This document shows positions 17,944-26,294 of a stretch of DNA of 64,000 nucleotides, one piece after another. Source of the stretch: Natrialba swarupiae (GTDB taxonomy: Archaea > Halobacteriota > Halobacteria > Halobacteriales > Natrialbaceae); the NCBI RefSeq assembly GCF_008245225.1, contig NZ_VTAW01000004.1, forward strand, positions 62,001 through 126,000. The letters are read 5' to 3'. How positions within the stretch are numbered: the stretch's first letter is position 1; each line of letters starts with the position of its first letter. A program made the position numbers and the translations under genes. The notes beneath the pieces are model-generated. The model was given only the letters and a program-made list of their open reading frames with translations, made no database searches and was not told where the DNA came from.

Positions 17944-18329
17944 AACTCTTTCTCGATACAAACGTTATCGTCGCAGCCGTTACAAAGGATACTGAGCGCT
18001 CTGAAACCGGTGTTCGTGTTCTCAACGACTTCGACGAAACCTATACCTCGGTACTCAATCTCATGGAACTGCGCACAGTGCTCACAAAAAAGAAATAGTT
18101 CGAACGCGAGCGCGTCGAGCAAATCGAGCAGCGAGTTAGTTCCAGAACAACTGTGACATTTCCCGACGCGTCAGATATGGTGAACGCGAATCACCTCCAA
18201 GACGAGACCCTTCTCTATCCAATGGATGCTCTCGTATTAGCCGCGTCGGACGCCATCGATGCAACACTCGTTTCGTTTGACGACGAACTGAGAGACCACG
18301 GTGCGGAACGGCCGCAAGATCTTATCTAA
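17940..18329 (+). pseudogene. VapC-like PIN-domain toxin interrupted by an amber codon
   Basis: A 130-codon frame encodes a PIN ribonuclease: MKLFLDTNVIVAAVT with the first catalytic aspartate (D6), NLMELRTVLTKKK with the conserved glutamate, and YPMDALVLAASDAIDATLVS with the later aspartates. Codon 53 (18096-18098) is TAG, right after KKK, and the same frame continues with clear homology to its TAA at 18327. One substitution thus splits the toxin before half of its active site. The 52-residue N-terminal piece should be inactive. Either the locus is dead or the base is a sequencing error. Readthrough has no precedent in haloarchaea that I know of. Confidence 0.8.
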
Positions 18330-18342
18330 ATCGGACTGTATT

Positions 18343-18585
18343 TCAAAAAATATCGTCGATTGGGATCTTCGGCTGCTCGGTCTCGCGGTAATCGCCGCCG
18401 CCGTACCACCGGAGCAGTGGGAGATCGCACGCTCGAGTCATCTTGTCCCGAACGACCGTCAGTCCCGAGCATCCATGCGGTCGATAGACGACGAAACAGT
18501 ACCACCCGTCGTGCCGTCGGAGTTTCTCGTGGTACTCGCGATAGATCTTGACGGTCCCCGGCTGACCGTTGCTGTGCTCGAGCAT
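18343..18585 (-). pseudogene. C-terminal fragment of a PD-(D/E)XK-like protein
   Basis: The last 80 residues of a minus-strand frame contain VKIYREYHEKLRRHDGWYCF, VVYRPHGCSGLTVVRDKM and a C-terminal PKIPIDDIF. The pattern basic strand - helix with HEKL - DGWY strand parallels the 17338 protein (WWIRRENHERLVEADGWYVL). The N-terminal half with the acidic catalytic strand is missing: upstream residues are arginine-rich and lack protein-like pattern. I read it as a decayed relative and not a full gene; a short intact protein from the ATG at 18585 cannot be ruled out. Confidence 0.5.
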
Positions 18586-18696
18586 GGGACGCGTAATCTC
18601 GGGAGTCGGAACCGTCACTCGAGGAGACCGGCGCGGTTGCGTCGCGGTGTCACGTCGCTGACTCGGCGGCCACCGCGACAGAGTTCGACGACGCAA

Positions 18697-19319
18697 CCGA
18701 CCCCGAGAAGCGGACGCACTGAAGAATCATCCGTGACAGAACAGACGTCACGATCGTCGGCAGTGGCCGGTTGCGAGTGCTGAGCCGGGAGAGTTCCCGT
18801 CATATCGGTCACTGCCACCGGAGACAGTTGTTGTCCGCAGACAGGACCACCTCGAGCGTCCTCATCTTTGACCGCCAACGACCGCTCGAGAGACGGACCC
18901 ATCGCTACCGAACCCATCGAACAGCCGCGGTCTGCTGGGGGAGTGCGTGCCGAACGAGATCAGAGACCTCTCTCGAGGGGGTTCTCGAGCGTGTGGACAG
19001 ACCTAGCCGTGGACGTCAGTTGTCTCCGGGTTCGGGTCGGAATCCCGGTCGGTCGAGGGATCCCGTGTTGATCGACTCGAGTCGCCCAGAATCGATGCGT
19101 CGGCGGGCAGGACGAGTCGTCCTGATGTACCGAACGGGGATAATAATGGGGAGAGATAACTGAATCACGCTGGAGATCTGATCTCATAGGAAAACAGTAC
19201 ATGAGAGTATGTCATGGAATCGATCTCGTGGGATTGTGTTCCCGCTGTCTTGACCTGACCAACTGTTGGATATGAGTGTATACGTAACGAGCAATTCTCC
19301 TGATCGCTCTGGAATCACT
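18697..19319. other. gene-poor decayed DNA
   Basis: About 620 nt with several open frames on both strands, all arginine- and serine-rich with no domain pattern, overlapping one another. No frame shows a consistent third-position GC signal. I see no gene, tRNA or terminator. It lies inside the accessory stretch behind tRNA-Ala and is best read as eroded sequence. Confidence 0.55.
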
Positions 19320-19581
19320 ACCACCTCCGAAGCCCTCGCGTCGCTTCAGTCGCGCGCCTCGCTGCGCTCCTCGCTTGCGCTGCGGTGCTTACGTCGTCGT
19401 GCTTCCCGAAGCGACGCTCGCCCTTCGAGTCCGCCAGGTGTCGGCTGACCAATCCATGCTCCTGGTGGACTCGAAGGGCGAGGCGCTCTCGGTGGCTCCC
19501 GGACGACGCAAGCACGCGACCGAAGGGAGCGAGCGCAGCGAGGCCCGGTGTCACGAGAGCGCCGAGGGCTTCGGAGGTGGT
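19320..19581. repeat. 262 bp imperfect palindrome
   Basis: Nested arms share one centre near 19450. A 19 bp perfect outer arm (19320-19338 with 19563-19581) is followed by a 14 bp arm (19356-19369 with 19531-19544), a 16 bp arm (19417-19432 with 19467-19482) and an apical CCAGG/CCTGG. The whole could fold into one long interrupted hairpin as RNA or as a cruciform. No open frame fits it. It could be a non-autonomous mobile element or a strong bidirectional terminator. Confidence 0.75.
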
Positions 19582-19756
19582 TCTACTGGGGTAGTCTCCT
19601 ACTGGCAGGCCTATATTGTACGGTAAATAAGAAAGTACTCTCCTTCTATACTAATGTTCGATATAGATAAACTATAAAGCGATAGTTGGATATATAACCA
19701 ATAATATACGTTCTTCTCAAACAGATTTATCTACAATACGGAATATGCTGTGAGTC
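19582..19756. other. AT-rich upstream region of the HNH endonuclease gene
   Basis: After the palindrome, 19620-19745 is strikingly AT-rich for this genome (runs such as GATATAGATAAACTATAAAG and TTGGATATATAACC). Several TATA-like boxes are available for the gene at 19757. Low GC here fits acquired DNA. No coding frame is seen. Confidence 0.5.
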
Positions 19757-21070
19757 ATGACTCGAATGACCGCTGAACGATTTTTCGGCGGCACGGACCA
19801 ACGAATTGAAAATCTCCATTCTACCCTCCAATTTGTCTCGAGGCAGAACCCAACAGATCATGAACTAATCGACTGGATACTCGAGAACACACCCGCAAAC
19901 ACAACAGCAACCATCGAGAGAAATATCTCCTTCCTCGAGTCGATCGATCTCCTCGACCACACCGCCGACGGTTACCAGCCCACGAACAAGGGCGAGGCCT
20001 TCTGGCGACACGACGAGCCCCTGGTCATGTACGAGGGGCTCGCAACGGCTGTCGACGGCTTCCGAGAAATCGCTCGAGCGATCCCGAACGGCCATCGAAC
20101 AATCGAAGCCATCCAAGACCAACTCCAGCAAGCCTATCCCGACCACGTACTTCCGAAAGGCGTCGTCTCGCGCCATCTCGAGTGGCTCGAGGCCCTCAAC
20201 GTAGTCACCAACCGAGACGGAACCTATTCCATCCCGATCGAGGACGGCACGTTCGAGGTCGGAGAGACCTACAGCCGGTGGTTCATCCACGATGTCCTCG
20301 GGGGCGAGCGATACAGAGGAATCTCGAGAACGAACGACCAGCCACTACTGTTCATCTTCACTGGTGACGCCGGACACGACCACGGCTACGAGGACGAGTT
20401 CCTCGAGGACGATACCTTCCTCTACACGGGTGAGGGAACCGAAGGCGACATGACGATGGACGACGGGAACGAAGCGATCCGCACCCACAAAGCGAACGAC
20501 AATAAACTCCATCTCTTCGAGGATACCGACCGGCCCTGGATCGTCACCTACCTCGGCGAGTACGAGTACGTCGGCCACCGCACGACGGAGTTACCCGACG
20601 AGAACGGCGACCTGCGAGAGGCGTTCCGGTTCCAGTTAGCTCCCGTCGACGGCACGGACATCGAACTCGAGGTCACCCCAAACTCACTCTCGGAGCAGGA
20701 ACTCTTCGAAAAAGCAACGCAGAGCGCACCCACGACCACAGCAAACGCACCCACGTCGACGTCCTCGAGCACCCGATCCTACCCTCGATCCGATATCGTC
20801 CGCAAATTCGCACTGCGAGTCGCGGACGGCGTCTGCCAGGGCTGTGAGGAAGACGCCCCCTTCCTGAACAAAAAAGAAGAGCCCTTCCTCGAGGTGCACC
20901 ACCTCACGCGGCGGAGCGATGGCGGCCCGGACGACCCGGCGAACGTGATCGCGCTGTGTCCGAACTGTCACCGACGGGTCCACGAGGGCTGTGATGGCGA
21001 CGAGTTCAACCGTCGACTGAAAGCAAAAGTCTCAGCGCGAACCGAGAAATACCGCTATCGTAACACCTGA
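19757..21070 (+). CDS. winged-helix / SRA-like / HNH endonuclease (probable modification-dependent restriction enzyme)
   Basis: Protein of 437 residues with three parts. Residues ~1-150 are two winged-helix-like units (ILENTPANTTATIERNISFL; VLPKGVVSRHLEWLEALNVV). Residues ~165-300 have the SRA/YDG-like pattern of McrA-type enzymes (YRGISRTNDQPLLFIFTG, TFLYTGEGTEGDMTMDDGNE, LGEYEYVGH). A polar serine/threonine linker leads to an HNH nuclease with zinc cysteines C360, C363, C401, C404 and catalytic VHHL (H381/H382), ending CPNCHRRVHEG. The order recognises modified DNA and cuts it. Which modification (methylcytosine or phosphorothioate) cannot be told. No partner methylase is nearby, as expected for a type IV enzyme. 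It lies in the tRNA-Ala-linked accessory DNA. Confidence 0.8.
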   Translation: MTRMTAERFFGGTDQRIENLHSTLQFVSRQNPTDHELIDWILENTPANTTATIERNISFLESIDLLDHTADGYQPTNKGEAFWRHDEPLVMYEGLATAVDGFREIARAIPNGHRTIEAIQDQLQQAYPDHVLPKGVVSRHLEWLEALNVVTNRDGTYSIPIEDGTFEVGETYSRWFIHDVLGGERYRGISRTNDQPLLFIFTGDAGHDHGYEDEFLEDDTFLYTGEGTEGDMTMDDGNEAIRTHKANDNKLHLFEDTDRPWIVTYLGEYEYVGHRTTELPDENGDLREAFRFQLAPVDGTDIELEVTPNSLSEQELFEKATQSAPTTTANAPTSTSSSTRSYPRSDIVRKFALRVADGVCQGCEEDAPFLNKKEEPFLEVHHLTRRSDGGPDDPANVIALCPNCHRRVHEGCDGDEFNRRLKAKVSARTEKYRYRNT

Positions 21071-21139
21071 AACGAGTCACATACCCATCGACGATCCGTC
21101 TGGCGATCGGATGTGCAATGACGTCCAGTGGCTACTATC
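21055..21139 (+). repeat. dispersed ~85 bp element, copy 1
   Basis: The stretch CTATCGTAACACCTGAAACG through TGGCGATCGGATGTGCAATG to GTGGCTACTA recurs in inverted orientation at 39319-39400. The best-conserved cores are TGGCGATCGGATGTGCAATG with ACGT following, AGTGGCTACTA and CTATCGTAACA-CTGAAACGA. This copy starts inside the last codons of the HNH gene and covers its stop codon. It could be a shared 3' processing or termination signal, or a small mobile element. Confidence 0.7.
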
Positions 21140-21326
21140 GGACGGTCTCGAGCCGGAACTCGTGTACAGACTGAAGAGACGCAGGTCGAGCGGATGGCTA
21201 GCTCGGTTGGAACGAACCTCCCGGTGGACGACGGTGACGTTCTCGGTCGAACGACCGTCAGTTCTCGACGAAGTACACGAATGCGCTCACGAGGATTGAA
21301 GGGACGGTCATCCCAATATCGACCGG

Positions 21327-21479
21327 GTGATTGCCTTGCGCGACCACAACCGTGTTGTGGGCGTGTGCGATCGCTGTGGCACAGTGTATGCAGCAAAGAA
21401 ACTCTTGGACGGGCGTATTCGCCCGATCGGAACCGAGCAATGTTCCTGCGGGTCGAACCAGTTCCAAGCGGTTCAGTGA
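21327..21479 (+). CDS. 50-residue zinc-finger microprotein
   Basis: A short frame from GTG at 21327 to TGA at 21477 encodes VIALRDHNRVVGVCDRCGTV, continues YAAKKLLDGRIRPIGTEQCS and ends CGSNQFQAVQ. The CxxC pair (CDRC) and the CxC pair (CSC) fit a single zinc site, a common plan for haloarchaeal one-domain zinc-finger microproteins. An in-frame TGA eight codons upstream of the GTG and no ATG mean the GTG must be the start. Function unknown; this class has been linked to regulation in haloarchaea. Confidence 0.7.
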   Translation: MIALRDHNRVVGVCDRCGTVYAAKKLLDGRIRPIGTEQCSCGSNQFQAVQ

Positions 21480-21627
21480 ATCGGGCCACGCTCGATCGAT
21501 GCAGTCGCCCGTTCTTTCCACTCCTATCGAATCGCAGTGACACCTGAGACGGTTCGCTGTACTTGTGTCCCGCCGTTCCCGGAGAACGGGTCCCGGGCCC
21601 AGCGGTACTGACGGACAGTAACCCGTC

Positions 21628-22098
21628 TCAGTACTCGATCGAATCGCCGACTGCGATCGTCCCCGAGTCGACGACGTTGGCGTTGAGTCCGCCGCGGTGG
21701 ACCAGCGCACTGACGGCACCGTCGGTCTCGGCCAGCGACTCCATGTAACTGCACGGTTCACAGAGGCGAACGCCGACGAGCGTCGTCTCCCCGACTCGAA
21801 ACTCGCGGTCGACAAGGTGGTTCAACGGAACGCCTCGTGTCAGGATGTTACGCCGCGTTTGTCGCGGCTGCATCGCCGTGTTCTCGTCGCGAATCGCGGC
21901 CTCGAGCGCTTCGGCTTCGACGAGCGTCACGTCGGTGGCCTCCGGGAGGTCCTCGCGGCGATCGTACAGACCCTGCTCGCGGAAGTATCGGTCACCGCGA
22001 AGTCCTCGTCCGGCGACGGCCTCGACGGTTTCGACGTGGGCCATTGGTTCGCCGGAATCCGGTGCCGTATAGATTCCCTCGACAGTTCCGTCGGCCAT
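21628..22098 (-). CDS. MOSC-domain protein
   Basis: Protein of 156 residues with the MOSC beta-barrel pattern: GRGLRGDRYF near 30, TLVEAEALEAA, RRNILTRGVPLNHLVDREF, and VRLCEPCSYM, which has the cysteine expected to bind sulfur or a molybdopterin ligand. Stand-alone MOSC proteins carry sulfur or handle N-hydroxylated compounds with molybdenum cofactor; the exact role is unknown. The C-terminus RGGLNANVVDSGTIAVGD is typical. No molybdenum-cofactor gene is adjacent. It diverges from the HTH regulator at 22190. Confidence 0.9.
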   Translation of the reverse strand: MADGTVEGIYTAPDSGEPMAHVETVEAVAGRGLRGDRYFREQGLYDRREDLPEATDVTLVEAEALEAAIRDENTAMQPRQTRRNILTRGVPLNHLVDREFRVGETTLVGVRLCEPCSYMESLAETDGAVSALVHRGGLNANVVDSGTIAVGDSIEY

Positions 22099-22189
22099 AC
22101 GCGCTGGTTAGGTTTCATCGACAAAGCTGTTTTGACGCGTCCGCTCGTCACGAGGAAACCATTTGGTCGACGAGTCCCTCCCTCCACGT

Positions 22190-22948
22190 ATGAGAGAGTT
22201 CGTGTTCGCCCTCGAGTACGAGCCGGGGACGAATCCGGTCGCCGACGTACTCGCCGACTATCCGGGGACGTCGATTCGGTCGCTGTCGTGTCACGTCAGC
22301 GCGGACAGCCTCTGGCGGGTCGATCACGCCAGCGGGTCCGCCGAGGCACTCGAGGCGCTCGAGCGGGCCTACGAGACGGCCGACTACTTCGCCGACTGTC
22401 TGGTCAAAGACGACTGCGGCGCGGACTGCGAGGTGCAGGTACTCGACCGGTCGAACGACACGCTCGTGGTCTACACCTACTGGGAGCGAACTGACGTCTG
22501 TACGTCCATCCCTCACGTCGCCCTCGAACACCTCGGCGAGGGGCTGCTGTTCGAGACCTACCGCGAGGGTCGCCGGTATCGCTGGCGGATCGTCCTCGGC
22601 AACGACGCGCCGATCCACGACTTTTTCGACGCACTCGGCGACGAGGTCGGCGAGTGTACGGGGATCGAGATGCTCCGACTGACCGAACTCGATCCGGCGC
22701 GCAACGGTATCGAGCCCGACTCCGACCGCGACGAATCGTTGCCCGCCGAGCAGCGGGAGGCGTTGCAGGCGGCGGTCGAATACGGCTACTACGAGACGCC
22801 CCGTGAGATCGAACTCTCGGAGCTCGCCGATCGGCTCGAGGTCCCCCGGTCGACGCTCTCTTACCGGCTCCGGCGCGCTGAATCCACCCTCGCGAGGACG
22901 TTCGTCGACGCGGACGACGCGATCGAACAGTTGGTGGCGGGTCTCTAG
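22190..22948 (+). CDS. bacterio-opsin-activator-type HTH regulator
   Basis: Regulator of 252 residues. An N-terminal sensory alpha/beta region (1-150) contains a cysteine cluster DCLVKDDCGADCEV near 65-78 that could bind metal. The C-terminal HTH_10 (about 185-245) reads LPAEQREALQAAVEYGYYET, then ELADRLEVPRSTLSYRLRRA, the haloarchaeal Bat-type helix-turn-helix. The gene ends 77 nt before the Zn/Cd-type P-type ATPase on the same strand, so I infer that it controls that exporter in response to metal. ATG at 22190 is preferred over an upstream in-frame ATG at 22163 because the family starts MREFVFALEYEPG. Confidence 0.85.
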   Translation: MREFVFALEYEPGTNPVADVLADYPGTSIRSLSCHVSADSLWRVDHASGSAEALEALERAYETADYFADCLVKDDCGADCEVQVLDRSNDTLVVYTYWERTDVCTSIPHVALEHLGEGLLFETYREGRRYRWRIVLGNDAPIHDFFDALGDEVGECTGIEMLRLTELDPARNGIEPDSDRDESLPAEQREALQAAVEYGYYETPREIELSELADRLEVPRSTLSYRLRRAESTLARTFVDADDAIEQLVAGL

Positions 22949-23025
22949 GTCCGAATCGGACCGCGACGACGCCCGGGTTGGCGCACGCCAAATAACCCGT
23001 ATCACGATCCGTCGTCTAGTGACGG

Positions 23026-25566
23026 GTGATGAGCGAGTCGCCCCCCACCAGGGACTCGAGTCGCACGCTGGAACTGCGCGTACCCGAGATGGACTGTCCG
23101 TCCTGTGCCGGAAAAGTACGAAACAGCGTCGACCGTCTCGACGGGATCGATCGGATCGAACCGCGAGTGACCAGCGGCCGGCTGATCGTCGACTACGAGC
23201 CGGCAGTCACGACTGAGGGCGCGATCCGAGAGCGCGTTCGGGCTGCGGGGTACACGATCGAGAGCGACGCGTCGGAACTGACGCTGTCGGTGCCCGAGAT
23301 GGACTGTGCCTCGTGTGCGAACAAGGTCAAAAACGCCCTCGAGGAAACCGATGGCGTCGAGGAAATCGAGACCCGGCCGGCGTCGGGGCGCGTAACGGTA
23401 ACGACGACGGAGGCCGACGCCGGGAACGTCACGACCGCAATCGAAGCTGCCGGCTACGAGGCCACCGCGACCGGCGACGACACTCAGCTCGCCGACCAGC
23501 GGGCCGTCTGGAAGAGCCGCCGCGCCGCCGGCACCGCGATCGGAGCCGTGCTCGTCGCCGCCGGGATGGCCCTCGAGTTCGTCTTCTCGGCTGCCGATCC
23601 GACGCTGGTTTCGATCGCCGCCGGGCCCGTCGACCGAACGTACGAACTCTCACATCTCCTGTTCGTTACGGCGGTAGTCGTTGCCGGCACGCCGATTTTG
23701 CGGAACGGCTACTACTCCGTGCGCAATCGGAGTCTCGACATCGATTTCCTGATGAGCGTCGGGATCGTCGCGAGCGTCGCCGCCCACCATCCCTTCGAGG
23801 GGGCGATGCTCGCCGTGTTGTTCTCGGTCGCCGAGTTGCTCGAGCGGTTCTCGATGGACCGCGCTCGGGACTCCTTGCGGGAGTTGATGGATCTCTCTCC
23901 CGACACCGCAACCGTCCGGCGCGCGGACGGCAGCGAGGAGACGATACCGGCCGACGAACTCGTAGTTGGCGACACCGTCGTCGTCCGCCCGGGAGAGAAG
24001 ATCCCGGCAGACGGCACCGTCCTCGAGGGCGAAAGCGCGGTGGACCAGTCGCCGATCACGGGCGAGAGCGTTCCCGAGGACAAGATCGAAGGCGACGAGG
24101 TCTACGCGGGGACGATCGCCGAGTCGGGCTATCTCGAGATCGACGTCGAGAGCGCGGCGGAGGACTCGACGCTGGCCCGCATTATCCGCATGGTCGAGGA
24201 CGCAGAACGCGAGAAGACCGACCGCGAGCAGTTCATCGACCGCTTCGCGAGCGTCTACACGCCGATCGTGGTCGTCCTCGCTGTCGCGGCCGCCGTCGTC
24301 CCGCCCCTGCTCGTCGGCGCGTCCTGGAGCTACTGGTTTATCGTCGGCCTGACGTTGCTGGTGATCTCCTGTCCCTGCGCATTGGTCATCTCGACACCCG
24401 TCAGCGTCGTCTCCGGGATCACGAGCGCCGCCCGAAACGGTGTCCTGATCAAGGGCGGCAAACACCTCGAGGCGGTCGGCGACAGCGACGTCCTCGCGGT
24501 GGACAAGACGGGGACGCTGACCACGGGCGACCTCTCGGTGACCGACGTGATCGGACTCGAGGTGGCCGATAAGGAAGATGTTCTTCGCCGCGCGGCCGCC
24601 GCGGAGCGACGCAGCGAGCACCCGATCGGGGAGGCGATCGTCGGCTACGCCGAGGAACAGGGCGTCGCGGGAGACGACCACGACGTCTCCGAGTTCGAAG
24701 CCCTGACCGGCAAGGGCGTCCGCGCCGAGATCGACGGCGACACCCACTACGTCGGCAAGCCGGACCTGTTCGACGGGCTCGCGGACCTCGAGCACGTCCA
24801 CGCAACGACGGACGGGGGAGTCAGCCTCGCAGAGATGGGGTACGAGACGACGCCCCAGTGCGAACGCGGCCGCTGTCTGGACGTCCTCGAGGACGTCGTC
24901 CCCGACCTCGAGTCCGAGGGGAAGACAGTCGTGATCGTCGGGACGAAAGACCGACCGCTCGGTGTCGTCGCCGTCGCGGACCGCGTTCGGCCGGCGGCGA
25001 CGTGGGCCGTCTCGCAGCTGCACGAGCAGGGCGTCCGCGTCGTGATGCTCACCGGCGACAACGAGGGCACGGCCCGTGCGATCGCCGACGAGGTCGGGAT
25101 CGACGAGTATCACGCCGAACTCCTGCCCGACGAGAAACTCGAGTGGATCCAGCGGTTAGAAGAGACACACGGCGACGAGGGAGACGACGCTCACGTCGCC
25201 ATGGTCGGCGACGGGATCAACGACGCGCCCGCGCTCGCGACCGCGACCGTCGGCATCGCGATGGGTGCCGCGGGGACCGACACGGCCCTCGAGACGGCCG
25301 ACGTGGCGCTGATGGGCGACGACCTGACTCGTCTCCCGTACCTCTACGATCTCTCGGGGAAGGCAAACGGCGTCATTCGCCAGAACATCTGGACGAGCCT
25401 GGCCGTCAAGGCCGTCCTCGCCGCGGGTGCACCGCCCGGATTCGTCACGGTGATCCACGCCGTCGTCATCGGCGATATGGGGATGAGCCTCGGCGTGACC
25501 GGGAACGCGATGCGACTGGCGAACGTCGAACCCGAGACGCCGGACCCGGAGTCGCTCCAGAAGTAG
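23026..25566 (+). CDS. heavy-metal P1B-type ATPase, Zn2+/Cd2+ type
   Basis: Membrane exporter of 846 residues. Two N-terminal metal-binding HMA domains carry MDCPSC (C24, C27) and MDCASC (C94, C97). The core has the TGES actuator motif (SPITGESVPEDK), the CPC metal site in membrane helix 6 (C449, C451), phosphorylated D493 (DKTGT), SEHP, and GDGINDAPAL. The last helices (AVKAVLAA and VVIGDMGMSLG) have the lysine and DxG pattern of the Zn/Cd/Pb subgroup and not the copper one. An extra cysteine pair (QCERGRC) lies in the nucleotide-binding domain near 608-614. Likely function: ATP-driven zinc or cadmium efflux, probably controlled by the regulator just upstream. MSESPP at 23029 is an equally possible start. 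Confidence 0.92.
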   Translation: MMSESPPTRDSSRTLELRVPEMDCPSCAGKVRNSVDRLDGIDRIEPRVTSGRLIVDYEPAVTTEGAIRERVRAAGYTIESDASELTLSVPEMDCASCANKVKNALEETDGVEEIETRPASGRVTVTTTEADAGNVTTAIEAAGYEATATGDDTQLADQRAVWKSRRAAGTAIGAVLVAAGMALEFVFSAADPTLVSIAAGPVDRTYELSHLLFVTAVVVAGTPILRNGYYSVRNRSLDIDFLMSVGIVASVAAHHPFEGAMLAVLFSVAELLERFSMDRARDSLRELMDLSPDTATVRRADGSEETIPADELVVGDTVVVRPGEKIPADGTVLEGESAVDQSPITGESVPEDKIEGDEVYAGTIAESGYLEIDVESAAEDSTLARIIRMVEDAEREKTDREQFIDRFASVYTPIVVVLAVAAAVVPPLLVGASWSYWFIVGLTLLVISCPCALVISTPVSVVSGITSAARNGVLIKGGKHLEAVGDSDVLAVDKTGTLTTGDLSVTDVIGLEVADKEDVLRRAAAAERRSEHPIGEAIVGYAEEQGVAGDDHDVSEFEALTGKGVRAEIDGDTHYVGKPDLFDGLADLEHVHATTDGGVSLAEMGYETTPQCERGRCLDVLEDVVPDLESEGKTVVIVGTKDRPLGVVAVADRVRPAATWAVSQLHEQGVRVVMLTGDNEGTARAIADEVGIDEYHAELLPDEKLEWIQRLEETHGDEGDDAHVAMVGDGINDAPALATATVGIAMGAAGTDTALETADVALMGDDLTRLPYLYDLSGKANGVIRQNIWTSLAVKAVLAAGAPPGFVTVIHAVVIGDMGMSLGVTGNAMRLANVEPETPDPESLQK

Positions 25567-25603
25567 GGTGTCAGGCGGCGCGTTCGCCGTGTTTTCCCCT
25601 CCG

Positions 25604-26137
25604 CTATCGCCCAACCCTACGCCGAATCGGCTCGAGTCCCGGTCGGCCGTGTCGCCACCACAACCCGACGCCAGCGACGAGGATGACCGCCTCGAGCCAG
25701 AGCGTCGTCACCGTCACCTCGAGCCCTGGCACGGTTCCGAGCGGCTTCGTGCCGGTGTACTCCGGCATCGGCGTGATCGGCCACAGGAGAAAGCCGAGTT
25801 CGTGGTAGTCACCGGAGAGTACGTGCCAGGGGACGTCCGTCGCGACGTGTGAGAGGTAGCCGATGGCGAACGCGACGCCGAGCAGTTCCCGACCGCGCGA
25901 TCGCGCGACCGCCCACGCGAGGACGACGAGCGGAACCGCGAACAAAAGCGAGTGCCCGATCGTTCGACCGACGTCGACGACACCAACGAACCAGATCGGT
26001 TTGTCGATCAGATCGGGTAGCGCCGCCCCGAAAACCGCGGCCAGTGCAGGGCCTTCGCCCGGCGACGTGCCCCCTCTCCACCGGACGTAGCCCGCATAAC
26101 AGAGGTAGCCGACGGCGAGGTGAACGACCGGCTGCAT
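25604..26137 (-). CDS. DUF457/YdjM-type membrane metal-dependent hydrolase
   Basis: Membrane protein of 177 residues with about four helices and the family pattern HLAVGYLCYAG, then FGAALPDLIDKP, GRTIGHSLLF and AIGYLSHVATDVPWHVLSG. The histidine and aspartate residues (H6, D42/D45, H60, H96, D100) are the putative metal ligands of this family, annotated as membrane-bound metal-dependent hydrolases. The substrate is unknown, possibly lipid-related. It converges on the P-type ATPase gene with a 37 nt gap. Confidence 0.85.
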   Translation of the reverse strand: MQPVVHLAVGYLCYAGYVRWRGGTSPGEGPALAAVFGAALPDLIDKPIWFVGVVDVGRTIGHSLLFAVPLVVLAWAVARSRGRELLGVAFAIGYLSHVATDVPWHVLSGDYHELGFLLWPITPMPEYTGTKPLGTVPGLEVTVTTLWLEAVILVAGVGLWWRHGRPGLEPIRRRVGR

Positions 26138-26294
26138 TCGGTCGTCTTACGTCTCCCCGACGGGAAAATCCTCGCCCACGCCGCTCGAAGTGACTCGGTT
26201 CGAGGCGAATCGACTCGAGCCGACTGGTACGTTCCGACGGCAGGTCCGGTTGAGCGACAGATACGTTTTTGTGACTGTCTCCTCGTCGTTCAGT

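Noticed and set aside
18096-18098. In-frame TAG read as a recoded amino acid
   Set aside because: No pyrrolysine machinery is known in haloarchaea and nothing else in the window points to recoding; a nonsense change or sequencing error is simpler.
18771-19163. 130-codon plus-strand frame in the gene-poor stretch
   Set aside because: Composition is Arg/Ser-rich, no hydrophobic core pattern, competing frames on both strands.
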